Assembly (NCBI GenBank): GCA_003566885.1
Contig: PXBO01000060.1
Span: 1 to 64,000, forward strand
DNA: 64,000 nucleotides
Source: Opitutia bacterium
GTDB lineage: Bacteria; Verrucomicrobiota; Verrucomicrobiia; Opitutales; T3Sed10-336
Reading direction: 5' to 3'
Both the position numbers and the translations under genes were made by a program. Shown here in pieces: positions 46,822 through 57,700 of the stretch (positions are counted from its first letter, which is position 1; each line of letters starts with the position of its first letter). The notes under the pieces are model-generated. The model saw only the letters and a program-made list of their open reading frames with translations. It was not told the origin of the DNA and searched no databases.

Positions 46822-47127
46822 TCCCTTATTCCTGAAGTCCTGCGCTGGCCTCAGGAACCGGCGCGTTCGCGCGCACGCGGACCTTGGACCACCTCCGGAC
46901 GGGGCACCCCATGGTACACTCGGCGCCTTCCGTGGCCAAATTCTTGTTATCTACAGAGTTGGAATCCGGAATGCCGGATTGTGATCACGGGAATTATTTA
47001 TCTTGTCTAATCGAGGTTAAAGGTATGTATTATTATAATGTCACCTAAAAATCCGTTTAGGCTTGAACCCACTGAACCACCCTCACGTTGACTCACTCCG
47101 CCATCGTCCGGTTTTCCGACCATCACC

Positions 47128-49326
47128 ATGACGTGCGCTTTCCTAAAATACCTCCACGAGCCCAGCCTCAGGGGACGGATTCCGTTTTTTCTCCTCATCA
47201 TTTTGCTGGCTTCATCTTCCAGCGCCGCCGCGGAACATTCGGTTGCCCGGCAGTGGAACGAGGAACTGCTGGATGCTATCAGGCTCGATTTTCCCGACCC
47301 TCCCAAACACGCCCGCAATCTGTTCCACACCGCAGCGGCAATGTACGGGGCCTGGGCCGCCTACGATGAGGTCGCGGTAGGCTACCTGTTCAACGAAAAG
47401 GTCGATCCGCTTCCCGCCGACGTGGACGCCGCGCGGCACGAGGCGATCAGTTACGCCGCGTACCGTGTGTTGCGCGCGCGTTTTGCCGACAGCGTGGGCG
47501 CCGAGACCGTCCTGCCGAGATTCGACGCCAAGCTCGAAGCACTTGGGTACTCACCGCAAGAGGCACAGGCGCCAGCGACAAACGACGATACCGCCGCCGA
47601 ACTGGGAAAGCGGGCGGCGGATGCGATCCTCGGCTGGAGTGCGCTGGACGAATTCGACAATCCCGTACACGAGGAAAGGTATTACTCAGGTGAAGTCACC
47701 CCGAACTACGATGTTCCGCTGAGTGCCTTGGGCATGAATCATAACTTCGTCTTCGACATGCCCATCGGGTACGGCATACCGGAGGAAACCGACCCCAATA
47801 TCTGGCAACCGCTGGCAATGTCCTCCTTCATCACCCAAAACGGAATCGAATTTCCGGGAGGGATTCAGCCTTACATCGGCGCGCAGGGACTCGCCGTCAC
47901 TCCTTTTTCCCTCACCCGGGACAATCCCGGGAAACCCTGGCTCGATCCGCACGGAGGCCACTCGCGTCTCAGCCTGCCCGGAAAACCCAGTCCCTCCGAC
48001 CGGGAATACAAGGAGCAGGCCCTGGGCGTCCTGATTGCCAGCAGCCTCCTCAACGACGACACCCTGATCGACATTTCCCCCGGGGCGATCGGCAACAACC
48101 CGCTGGGCACGGAGGACGGCACCGGCTTTCCGGTAAATCCTGTAACTGGCGAACCCTACGAGCCGAACTGGGTGCGTCGCGGCGATTTCAACCGGGTCTT
48201 GGCCGAATACTGGGCCGATGGTCCCGACTCCGAAACGCCCCCAGGCCATTGGCACAGCCTCGCCAACGAAATCGCCGACCGGCCGGACTTCGAAAAACGC
48301 CTGGGCGGCAAGGGGCCCGTGTTGGACGACTTGGAGTGGGATATCAAGGTGTATTTTGCGCTGTCGGCGGCGGTGCACGATGCCGCCTGCGCCGCATGGG
48401 CGCTTAAACGATACTACCTGAGCCCGCGTCCGATCACCATGATTCGCTACATGGGCTCCAGGGGCCAGTCCTCCGACCCGGACGGGCCGTCCTATCACCC
48501 CCAGGGCCTCCCACTCCTGGACGGCGTGGTCGAGGTGATCACGGAGGAAAGCGCGGCCGAGGGCGAGCGGCATCACATGATCTGGGATCTTGGATACTGG
48601 CAGTTTACGCCCGGCACCGAATTTATCGGGGAAATCGCGGTCTACTCCTGGCCGGGAGAACACATCGAAAACCCCACGCCGCCGGAAAAGGCCACCCACC
48701 AGAGCGAAGTCACCTGGATGCTCGCCCGGGACTGGGTTCCCTTCCAGCGCAAGAGCTTCAACACCCCGGCGTTCCCCGGTTACGTTTCCGGTCACAGCAC
48801 ATTCTCACGCTCGGCAGCGGAAGCCATGACCCTGCTGACCGGCAGCCCATATTTCCCCGGAGGACTCCACAGCCACACCTTCAAGCGCAACTCGATGGAG
48901 ATCGATCTCGGCCCCAGCGAGGACGTGGTGCTGCAGTGGTGCACCTACTACGACGCCGCGGACCAGGCCGGGATATCGCGCATTCATGGCGGAATCCATC
49001 CGAGCGAGGATGATTTTCCCGGCCGTGTGGTCGGCGCAAAGGTCGGCAAGTCCGCCTTTGCCCTGGCGGAAAAGTACTGGAACGGAAGGATTCTTGCAGA
49101 AGGGGTGACGGTTGCCGCCGTGCAGGAAAACGGAGTGCCGGCGCTGCGCTGGAACGGCATCCGGGGAATGTTTGAGAAAGTCCAATACTCATACGACTTG
49201 AAGACATGGCACGACACAACCGAACCCGTGCGCAATTACAATGCCCACGGAGTTTGGACGGCCCCCTCTCCGGCCGATCGAAACGTATTCTACCGGGTCG
49301 TGTGGTCCCCGGCAGCCGATTTTTAG
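47128..49326 (+). CDS. Vanadium-dependent haloperoxidase / PAP2-superfamily exported enzyme
   Basis: KRYYLSPRP (KX6RP), GYVSGHSTFS (SGH), SRIHGGIH (SRX5H): the three vanadate-site motifs. Confidence 0.88.
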   Translation: MTCAFLKYLHEPSLRGRIPFFLLIILLASSSSAAAEHSVARQWNEELLDAIRLDFPDPPKHARNLFHTAAAMYGAWAAYDEVAVGYLFNEKVDPLPADVDAARHEAISYAAYRVLRARFADSVGAETVLPRFDAKLEALGYSPQEAQAPATNDDTAAELGKRAADAILGWSALDEFDNPVHEERYYSGEVTPNYDVPLSALGMNHNFVFDMPIGYGIPEETDPNIWQPLAMSSFITQNGIEFPGGIQPYIGAQGLAVTPFSLTRDNPGKPWLDPHGGHSRLSLPGKPSPSDREYKEQALGVLIASSLLNDDTLIDISPGAIGNNPLGTEDGTGFPVNPVTGEPYEPNWVRRGDFNRVLAEYWADGPDSETPPGHWHSLANEIADRPDFEKRLGGKGPVLDDLEWDIKVYFALSAAVHDAACAAWALKRYYLSPRPITMIRYMGSRGQSSDPDGPSYHPQGLPLLDGVVEVITEESAAEGERHHMIWDLGYWQFTPGTEFIGEIAVYSWPGEHIENPTPPEKATHQSEVTWMLARDWVPFQRKSFNTPAFPGYVSGHSTFSRSAAEAMTLLTGSPYFPGGLHSHTFKRNSMEIDLGPSEDVVLQWCTYYDAADQAGISRIHGGIHPSEDDFPGRVVGAKVGKSAFALAEKYWNGRILAEGVTVAAVQENGVPALRWNGIRGMFEKVQYSYDLKTWHDTTEPVRNYNAHGVWTAPSPADRNVFYRVVWSPAADF

Positions 49327-49327
49327 T

Positions 49328-50647
49328 CTAACGGATATTGAAATCTTCCATGGTGATCCGACTGCCCGGAACGCCGGCTTTGGTAAGGAAGCCGCGGAAG
49401 GAGTCCATCATTTTTTCGGGTCCGCAAACAAAGAACCCATGTTCTGAAAGCGGGCGTCCGAGGAGATCTTCGAGGTAACCGCGGTCGATGAATCCCTCAT
49501 CGTCGGAAACATGGGGCACAAAGCGGAGGTTGGGCAGCTTTGCCGCCACAGCCTTGATCTCCTCCGCATAAACCAGCGCTTCCCGCGTGGGTGCGGAATA
49601 GATCAGCGTCGTGTCGCCGGAACGATTCGCGAAGGCCTGCGCACTGATGATGCTGAGGAAAGGCGTGATTCCGATGCCGCCGCCAATCAGTACCGCGGGG
49701 GTATTTGTGCCCTTGAAAAGCGTCTCCCCAAAGTGGCCGTATGGCCCCCAAACGCGGGCGGGCTCGCCGCGTTTTATGTTGTCGACCTCCTTGGTCCAGT
49801 CACCCAACCGTTTGATGGATAGCCGGATCCGGCTGGATTCGGGCGGACTGGAAATACTGAACGGGTGCGGCTCCTCCGTCACCGCATCGGAGTCGAACGA
49901 AATGTAAAGAAACTGCCCGGCACGGAAACGCATCGGGCGCCCGACCGGCTCGAGGAAAACCTCCGAAATGCTGTCGCCGAGATCGGACACCTCGGCAGTA
50001 ACGACGTCATATTGCGGCCCGACAAACCGGTATAACAGACGAATGTAAACATACGCCGCCAAGCCGACGGCGACCCACGCCCCATGCCACACTGTGAGCA
50101 CCGGAAAGGTCATTATTTCGCCTCCCGATATGAAGGCGTGGACGACAATGACCACCAGAAGCAGCCCGAAAAAGTCGTGTGTCCGCTTCCAACGGTGGTA
50201 GGCGATCTTCACGTATATCGAAAGCACGACCAACAACGTGAAGGCGGCCAGCGCGATTATTCCCGTGTTGCGCGTCCAGTCACCGGAAAACCACAGGTAG
50301 CGGAAAAACCCTGCTATGTCCTCTGAAAACGCCACCGCCAGAAAGACGGGGTGCAGCCAAATGAGAAAGAACGCCGCTTCTCCGACGTAGCGGTGCGCCT
50401 TGTAGACTTTGTCGAGTCCGCCGAAAAGCCACTCCACCGGACGGAAGCGAGTTGCCAGGATGAACGCCCAGCACATGAGCATGAGCGTGGTGTGGCTGCC
50501 CACCTTGGCAGGGTATTTCCATGGGTTCTCATACCAGGCGTCGGCGGCCCACAACGCACCGATCCAAAGGAGGAGCCCTATGAGCACGGTGGCGGCAATT
50601 AGACCGTATCCGGCCCGGCGACGCCTAATGGGTTCTTTTTCCGGCAT
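49328..50647 (-). CDS. Ferric-reductase-like transmembrane FAD/NAD oxidoreductase
   Basis: TM N-terminus with paired His; HPFSISS (FAD) and [12 protein letters not shown] (NAD(P)) motifs; C-terminal [10 protein letters not shown]. Confidence 0.88.
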   Translation of the reverse strand: MPEKEPIRRRRAGYGLIAATVLIGLLLWIGALWAADAWYENPWKYPAKVGSHTTLMLMCWAFILATRFRPVEWLFGGLDKVYKAHRYVGEAAFFLIWLHPVFLAVAFSEDIAGFFRYLWFSGDWTRNTGIIALAAFTLLVVLSIYVKIAYHRWKRTHDFFGLLLVVIVVHAFISGGEIMTFPVLTVWHGAWVAVGLAAYVYIRLLYRFVGPQYDVVTAEVSDLGDSISEVFLEPVGRPMRFRAGQFLYISFDSDAVTEEPHPFSISSPPESSRIRLSIKRLGDWTKEVDNIKRGEPARVWGPYGHFGETLFKGTNTPAVLIGGGIGITPFLSIISAQAFANRSGDTTLIYSAPTREALVYAEEIKAVAAKLPNLRFVPHVSDDEGFIDRGYLEDLLGRPLSEHGFFVCGPEKMMDSFRGFLTKAGVPGSRITMEDFNIR

Positions 50648-50885
50648 TAATGCTCAGCCTTGCCTGCCGTGCTCGCAGGGCAACGGAAAAATTCCGCTAG
50701 CTGAGGAACGGGTCAAGAAACCCTGCCGGGAACCGTCTGCCTCAGGTGGAAGCGTCGGTTCATCGAGATTGAAAGGCTTCGCCGGTAGACGTTTTGGTTG
50801 TCATTTGAACCCAAGAAGCGCATCCTTCAACTGGAGAAGACGGGGTATCCGGCTCCAACTCTCTACGATCAAAGATTCTCATCCG

Positions 50886-51896
50886 ATGAAAGTTGCCGTA
50901 TTCAGCACCAAACCTTACGACCGGCGTTTTCTCGAAGAAGCGAACCAGCAGTACAGCCACGATCTGAGCTTTTTCGAAACCCGCTTGAACGTGGAAACCG
51001 CCCGCCTCGCCGAGGGGCATGAGGCGGTCACGGTTTTTGTTAATGACGATTGCCGTGAGCCGGTGCTCAAAGTATTGAAAGAAGGAGGAACCCGCTGTCT
51101 GGCCCTGCGGTCGGCAGGCTTCAACCACGTCGATCTGAGCGCAGCCCTGAAGATGGGCTTTACCGTCAACCGGGTGCCGGCCTATTCCCCCCACGCGGTC
51201 GCCGAGCACACTCTGGCCCTCTGCCTGAGCCTTAATCGCCAAATCCACCGCGCCTTCAACCGGGTTCGTGAAGGCAATTTCGCCCTTGATGGACTATTGG
51301 GGTTCGATCTGCACGGCAAAACCGTAGGCATCATAGGAACCGGTAAAATCGGAGCCATCGTTGCACACGCCTTCCTCGGTTTCGGCTGCCGGGTGCTTGC
51401 CTATGATATCCAAAGAAATCCTGATTGCGAAAAAGAAGGCGTTGAATACCTGCCGCTGCCGGAATTATTGCCTGAATCCGATGTGGTCAGTCTGCACTGT
51501 CCGCTGACCCCCGAAACCAGGCACCTGATCAACCGAGAGTCATTAAACCGGGCGAAGATGGGCGCCATGCTGATCAACACCAGCCGCGGCGCCCTGGTCG
51601 AGACCAAAGCCGTTGTCGAAGCCCTCAAGAATGGACGCCTTGGCGCACTGGCGCTCGATGTCTACGAAGAGGAAGGCGACCTATTCTTCGAAGATCTCTC
51701 CAACGAAGTGATTCACGACGATGTTTTCATGCGGCTCCTGACTTTCCCCAATGTTCTGATTACCGGACACCAAGCCTTTTTTACCCGGGAAGCCCTGCAA
51801 AACATCACCGCCACCACCCTCGGCAATATTTCGGCCTTCGCCCGCGGAGAAACCAACGGCAACGAACTCTCCGAAGAATTCCTCGCAATTCAATAA
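50886..51896 (+). CDS. ldhA: D-2-hydroxyacid dehydrogenase, D-lactate dehydrogenase type
   Basis: [20 protein letters not shown]...[32 protein letters not shown]...[35 protein letters not shown]. Confidence 0.9.
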   Translation: MKVAVFSTKPYDRRFLEEANQQYSHDLSFFETRLNVETARLAEGHEAVTVFVNDDCREPVLKVLKEGGTRCLALRSAGFNHVDLSAALKMGFTVNRVPAYSPHAVAEHTLALCLSLNRQIHRAFNRVREGNFALDGLLGFDLHGKTVGIIGTGKIGAIVAHAFLGFGCRVLAYDIQRNPDCEKEGVEYLPLPELLPESDVVSLHCPLTPETRHLINRESLNRAKMGAMLINTSRGALVETKAVVEALKNGRLGALALDVYEEEGDLFFEDLSNEVIHDDVFMRLLTFPNVLITGHQAFFTREALQNITATTLGNISAFARGETNGNELSEEFLAIQ

Positions 51897-51990
51897 TAAA
51901 CGCTTTTCAGGCAGCACACGTACGTTCCCGCTGAACCCGGCCGGCAAGGCAGGCGGGAGCGGTGGTTGGTCGGGCCCGCCACTTAAATCA

Positions 51991-52244
51991 TTACAGTTGG
52001 CCTTTCCAAACGTCATGCTCCTTCTCCCAACGAAGGCGTTCTCCTCGATAATGCATAATCACGGCATCGTCATCCGTCCAATACAGCCCAAAGTCGCCGT
52101 TTAGAACGAAGCCTACAAATGGATCCATTTCCTCTAATGGCCACCCGTTCCCATAGAAGATATGGCCCCTAAATTCACCGCTAAACGAGGGACCCCAAAG
52201 ACGTTTTGACTTTCGAAAAAAAACTTTTCCGTTTGCATGTTTTC
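51991..52244 (-). pseudogene. Startless coding remnant
   Basis: Minus-strand frame KHANGKVFFRKSKRLWGPSFSGEFRGHIFYGNGWPLEEMDPFVGFVLNGDFGLYWTDDDAVIMHYRGERLRWEKEHDVWKGQL* bounded upstream by an in-frame TGA. Confidence 0.5.
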
Positions 52245-52743
52245 AATCGTTCGATCGCTTATCTCCCTTCCAGTTTCCCGCATCGTTTCCGAACCTTTCT
52301 TGCCCGCTTCTCTTCAGGCAATCCAATACACGGTGACAAAGTCTAAAGCCTCCACTCGCAGGGTCAATGAATTCTGATTCAGGGTATAACAGTTACTTCA
52401 AACGTCACGATCATGTCCGCGGGTAATCACACCAACCCCCAGACAGTATTCCCATTGGCGCAGATCCCGCACTTCACTCGGGTTCAGCCAGGTCATCAAT
52501 GTTTCGCTCCGGACAAATTTTGTCGGTCCCCTAACCGAATTTTGATAGGTCAACCAGGTCCACGCAGTCCCAATGCCAAGGCCCAATGAACGAAATAGGC
52601 CGGTTGTATACCGGTTCCGGTCTGAAACTCCCATTCTGGCACGGTACCTGCAATATCAGGTGATCGAATCAAATGCGGCATCCACTCAGCAATGATCGCT
52701 ATTGTTCATGCACAAGGAGTCCGCCACAAACCCTATAAACACC

Positions 52744-54396
52744 ATGAAACGCATAATGACCATTCTCACCGTCGTTCCTTTCTTCGTATCCACGGTGGCA
52801 TTCGCCCAGGCGGACGTCGCCGGGATCGTTTCCGAGATCCAGGGAAATCCGAACGACCTGGAATCGATCGTCGCCATGGCCGTCGCGGACAATCCCAACC
52901 AAGCCTTCGAAATTGTCGGCGGCGCGCTGGAGGCGTTGCCGCACCAAGCCGACCGTATCGTCGGCGCCTCAATCGCGGGACTTCAGGACAAAACGCCTGA
53001 GAACGTTCGGGAAATCGTCCGCCTTGCGGTGATCGCGAACCCCGCGGGGGCCGACGACATTCATAACGCCGCCGGCGCAGCCGCCCCGCAGCAAACCGCC
53101 GCAATTGAAGAGGGTCTGATCGCCGGAATGGAATCCGCAGGCCCGCGACCCCGACAACCCGGTCCCGCCGCACCCGTCTCACCCGAAGTGTTTTCACCCG
53201 AAGAGTTGGAGCGCGATTGGCCGCTGGCGGATCAATACCTCGTTGAAGGGCGCCTGGCCGAAGGGATCGCCGCCCTGCAAGCCCGGTTGGAGGAAGCTCC
53301 CGCAGACGATCAGGCGCGATTCGGGCTGGGCGTCATGCAATTTCTCCACGGCGTCGAACGGTTGGGCAACTCGCTTCACCGCTACGGGAGCGGCGGCGGG
53401 ACCCTGGCGCGGGAAATGCAGATGCTCCCGATCCTTCGCATGCCGGTACCCTTGAATCCGGAACCGGAGACGATCGACGTCGAAGCATTCCGCGCAATCT
53501 TCCAGCAGTTTCACGACGACCTCGCCGCTGCCGAGGCGACGCTTGCCGGCATCGAGTCGGATGACGTTCAACTGCCGCTGCGATTCGGACGGATCCAACT
53601 CAATTTGATGGGGCCGGAAGGACACGAGCGCCAGCCGTTGTGGCGGATCTACAGTCAAATCACCGGCATGCAGGTTCGGGAACCCGAGGCGCAACAGTTC
53701 GTCATCGACTTCGACATCGGCGACGCCTATTGGCTGCGCGGTTACTGCAACCTCCTTATGGCGACACAGCAAATGGTCCTCGCTCACGAGCTCGACGAGA
53801 TCTTCGAGCGGACCGCGCACCTGCTCTTTCCCGACGTGGATACGCCGCACACCTTTCTCCTCGAGCGGACGGCGGACGCGGGCGAGTTCGGGGGATTCGA
53901 CATCCTCCCGATTCTCGACGGCATCGCAATGATCCATTTGCTGAACCTGCCGGTCGCCGAACCTGAGCGGATGCAAGCGGCGCTCGCGCACTTTGAAAAC
54001 GTGATCGAGCTGAGCCGAACCAGTTGGGAACACATCCTGGCCGAAGAGGACAACCGGAACGAGTGGATCCCCAACCCGAATCAGACCGGTGTCCTGCCCG
54101 GCGTCGAAGTGACTTCGGAGATGGTCGCCGGCTGGATGCAGTTTCTCGACGAGCTCGAGTCGATCCTCGCCGGCGACACACTGGCGCCCTTCTGGAGAAC
54201 CGGGCGCGAAAACGTGGGAATCAACATTCGACGCGTCTTTACAGAGCCGACCCCACTCGACATTGTGCTGTGGATCCAGGGCACCGCGGCCACCCCCTAT
54301 CTTGAGGAAGGCAAGGTGACGGAGCCGGACTTCTGGTGGCGCCTGCAGGAAACATTCAACGGCCAGTTCATTGCCTACGCGATCTGGTTGAATTGA
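52744..54396 (+). CDS. Hypothetical exported protein
   Basis: MKRIMTILTVVPFFVSTVAFA signal; N-terminal Ala-rich helical repeats, Pro-rich linker, large C-terminal domain. Confidence 0.75.
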   Translation: MKRIMTILTVVPFFVSTVAFAQADVAGIVSEIQGNPNDLESIVAMAVADNPNQAFEIVGGALEALPHQADRIVGASIAGLQDKTPENVREIVRLAVIANPAGADDIHNAAGAAAPQQTAAIEEGLIAGMESAGPRPRQPGPAAPVSPEVFSPEELERDWPLADQYLVEGRLAEGIAALQARLEEAPADDQARFGLGVMQFLHGVERLGNSLHRYGSGGGTLAREMQMLPILRMPVPLNPEPETIDVEAFRAIFQQFHDDLAAAEATLAGIESDDVQLPLRFGRIQLNLMGPEGHERQPLWRIYSQITGMQVREPEAQQFVIDFDIGDAYWLRGYCNLLMATQQMVLAHELDEIFERTAHLLFPDVDTPHTFLLERTADAGEFGGFDILPILDGIAMIHLLNLPVAEPERMQAALAHFENVIELSRTSWEHILAEEDNRNEWIPNPNQTGVLPGVEVTSEMVAGWMQFLDELESILAGDTLAPFWRTGRENVGINIRRVFTEPTPLDIVLWIQGTAATPYLEEGKVTEPDFWWRLQETFNGQFIAYAIWLN

Positions 54397-54772
54397 GGAG
54401 ATGTATCGTCAACCCAACTACAAACCAGCAGGTTATTATTCCTATTGTTTGAATAAATTTAAACCGAATCAAGCAGACTTATGTTTCCCCTGAACGCCGC
54501 CGGATCTCCGGCACACCTGTGCCTTGATTGTTTCCGCAAGCAATAACATCCCCGGCGGAGTCACCTGCTTTCCCGTCTATCCCGAATACCGGTCGGTTAA
54601 GCCTGTTGTCCTGGGCAAGGTGGCATCCGGCGTTCGCCGGATGATGCTCAGTGGGAAATGTTCGAGCGCTGGAAACATCTTCGAACCGCAATAGTCGCCC
54701 CTGTGCCTCTCCTCGGGCGAAGGCCCGATGCCACACGAATTCCGATTACCCGGCTTAAGCGTGCCATCCCCC

Positions 54773-57700
54773 TTATCGCAGGCGCATAACGATGCGGTAG
54801 AACATGCGGTCCGCTTCCGGGGGAACAAAGGCGACCAGCTCAAATTCGCCTCCACCCAGGTGAGAGCCACTCTGCAGTGCGGGATGGTAAACAGCCAGAT
54901 CCTCGGACTCGGCGAGAAGGAACTCAACGGCGTCCGCGTACCTCTGGGGCCAATACCAGCTCAGCCTCATATTCTCCCCGACCTCATCGATCCTCACCGC
55001 AGGCGGCCTCAAATCGGCGGGTGGAACAGACGGAACGTTGTGCGGATCGAGCGGATCGGTCCCTTCGAGGTATTGTTGCAGGAGGCTGTAGGCAGTGCCG
55101 TCCCGCGACGAAAACGGGTCCTGACCGTTGCCGCCAAAGTGAAGGCGCTCCCAGTCGTCGGGCAACAGGTTTCCGTCGTTATCCAGGCCCGTGATGAGGG
55201 GGATGGCTGTCATTTCGATGGAGATGACTTCGATTGTCTGAGGAGCGCACGACGAAGCGACATCGGAGAAGCCTTCGATCCGGAAACGACTTCCCGGCAG
55301 AAGATCGAAAGCGGCGGGCATCGGATAAGGTTGCCCCTCCGGATCAACAAGCGCTAGGGGGGCGCCGTCGAGGGAGCGAACGATGGCGCAACCGATATGC
55401 TTTTCCGCCGGCATCTCCGCTTGCAGCACGACAATCGGGCGCGGCGAGGGAGCCTCCAGCAACGCCGTTGATCGTGCGTGCGCGGTGGAAATCTCCTCCT
55501 GCGTAAGAGCGCTCTGGTCGAGATAGGCCTGAGGCACCTCACCGGTTTCCACGAACTCCCGCAGCGCGTCGAAGGGCAGCGGAAAAACTCCCGGCGAGGC
55601 GTTGGCCAGCTTGCTGCTGATTCGATACAGGTCGAGCGCGAGCGCCCGAAGCAGGATCGTGCCGGGATCGGTCTCCTCAAGTCCCGCGCGAATGGTTTCG
55701 TAGATTTCTTTCAAGCGAAACGCGGACGCGCCGCTTTCCCCGCTCGTTTCCAGTTCGCGCAAAAGGTCAAGATTCACCGGTTCCCTGCCGGCCTCACCGG
55801 AACGGAATGGAGTCAAGGTGATTCGCGGCGAGTCGGTTTTCCCCCGGTCAGCCAGGAGCAAGCCGATCTTTCTCTCAACCAGTGCGACCAGTAACGTTTC
55901 ATATGGGTCCAGAACCGCCTGAACGGCGGGGAGAGCAAAAGCCTCATAGGCCGACCGCGCGGCATCAACCCAAAGCGCGGCTTCCTCCTCCAAGCCGCGT
56001 CCTTGATAACGGTAGTCGATCTCAATCGGCGCCGGCCCGGCGATAGGCATCAAAGCCAGCAATTCCCGGCCGATCTGTTTGTCGGGTTGCTCGGTGACGA
56101 TGGGAAAGTGCTGCGGTGTCGCGGCCAGGACCAATCGTTGATCCGGTTCAAGAGGGAAATAGACAAGGCGTCCGGCGGGAGGTGCGCCGGGATCATCCGA
56201 ATTTGCCGCGGACGCAACCGCAAGCCGGCTGCTTCCGGCCGCGTCGTAGCCAAACAACGGAACACCCGGCTCCACCCCGGCGAACGCGTCCGCAAAACCG
56301 TCGAAAGCCAGCGGGGTCGCTTCAAGGATAAATCCGGCGGTCATCGTCGGCCTGACAACCGGCGACTCGTCGGGATCGGCGGGATCCGTTCCGGCCAGCA
56401 GTTCTTCGAGATCGGTAAAACCGTTGCCGGTGGAATCGGCCGGTCCCAAAGGGTCGAGGCCATAGGCGAGCTTCACAAAATCGGGAACCCCGTCGCCGTT
56501 GGAGTCCATCTGCTTCGGCGGCAGACCAAACGTGTAGGTCGCGCTCCGCACCGGGCTTTTCCCGTCTTCTCCAAACTGAGCGTAAAACTGAACGGTCGTA
56601 TCGCGATAGATGAAAAAGGAGGGCGGTTCCGTCTGCCAGGCACCGGACGTCTGCCAGGCACCGGACGGATCAATGCGGTAATAAACGGCCGATGCCCCGG
56701 GCGCTTCGATGCTCACCCGCAGCCCTCGCGAGTAGCGACCCGGTGGCGGATGAATGGTCGTATCGCCTTCCCACGCCTCGCGCGGAGAGGAGAAAGTAAA
56801 CGCGGAAATGGCCGGATGGTACTGATTGACGAGGGCGTGCGCCGACCCCGCGGGCAACGGGCCCAAGAGGGTCCATGCCGGATCGGCCAGTCCCTGCAGA
56901 TCGCCAAGAAAGCGCTCTGCCAGAACATCCCATTCGCCCGAAGCGATCGATGGCTGCAATGCCGCCGACCAATGGCGCACCTGCCGCGCGGCAACCAGCC
57001 CCGGCCGTGTATCGACAAAAGGCTCACGCTCGAAGAACAGAATGTTCGCGGTGTGAAAGAACGGTCGCAGCGGGCTCAGCGATCCCGAAGCCGTTTCCAA
57101 ATAAACGTTACCGTCGGATTCAAACCGGGTGTAGGTCTGCGATATCCCGTCCTGCCCCTGAAGCAGCACAAAGCCGTCGCCGGCCAGCGGAACCGCCCCG
57201 GTCGGCCGGCCTATCGGGGGCGGAGGGATCTCCTGAAGCAATGTCGGCTGGCCGGCCCCATGCCATTCGAAGATGGAAGACCCGCCTCCTTCAAAAATCA
57301 CCAGCAGGTCCGTCTCGGCACCGTTCGGAAGCGCGATCAAATGATCCACCGGCTGCGGAAATTGAATCCATTCCGGGGGATCGAACTCGAAGCCGCCGCC
57401 GGGATTCCTGACTTGCCGGATCTGCGCCTGGGATTCACCGGCGTCATAAAACAGAAACGTTGCGAACTCGCTGCCTCCAAAAAAACCGTGGATGTAGCGC
57501 GCCGCGGGTGAGATCTCGTCGGCCAGGAGAACCAGTTCTCCGTCGAGAGCCATTTCATATACCGAAAAACGCGTCGAGTCTCCCGCCTTCAGGACGCCGA
57601 GATAATCGGGATCTCCGTGCCGTATCCGCACCTTGTTCGGGAGGCGCCAGGCGTAATCCACTGCAATCGAACCGCCGGGGGAAAAGTCGCCGTCCGCCTG

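Noticed and set aside
46963-46980. AATCCGG-AATG-CCGGATT hairpin as terminator after trpB
   Set aside because: Short stem, no T tract, about 140 bp past the stop; not convincing.
56003-57511. 502-aa plus-strand ORF in the giant operon
   Set aside because: Basic, Arg-rich shadow frame opposite a coherent coding frame.
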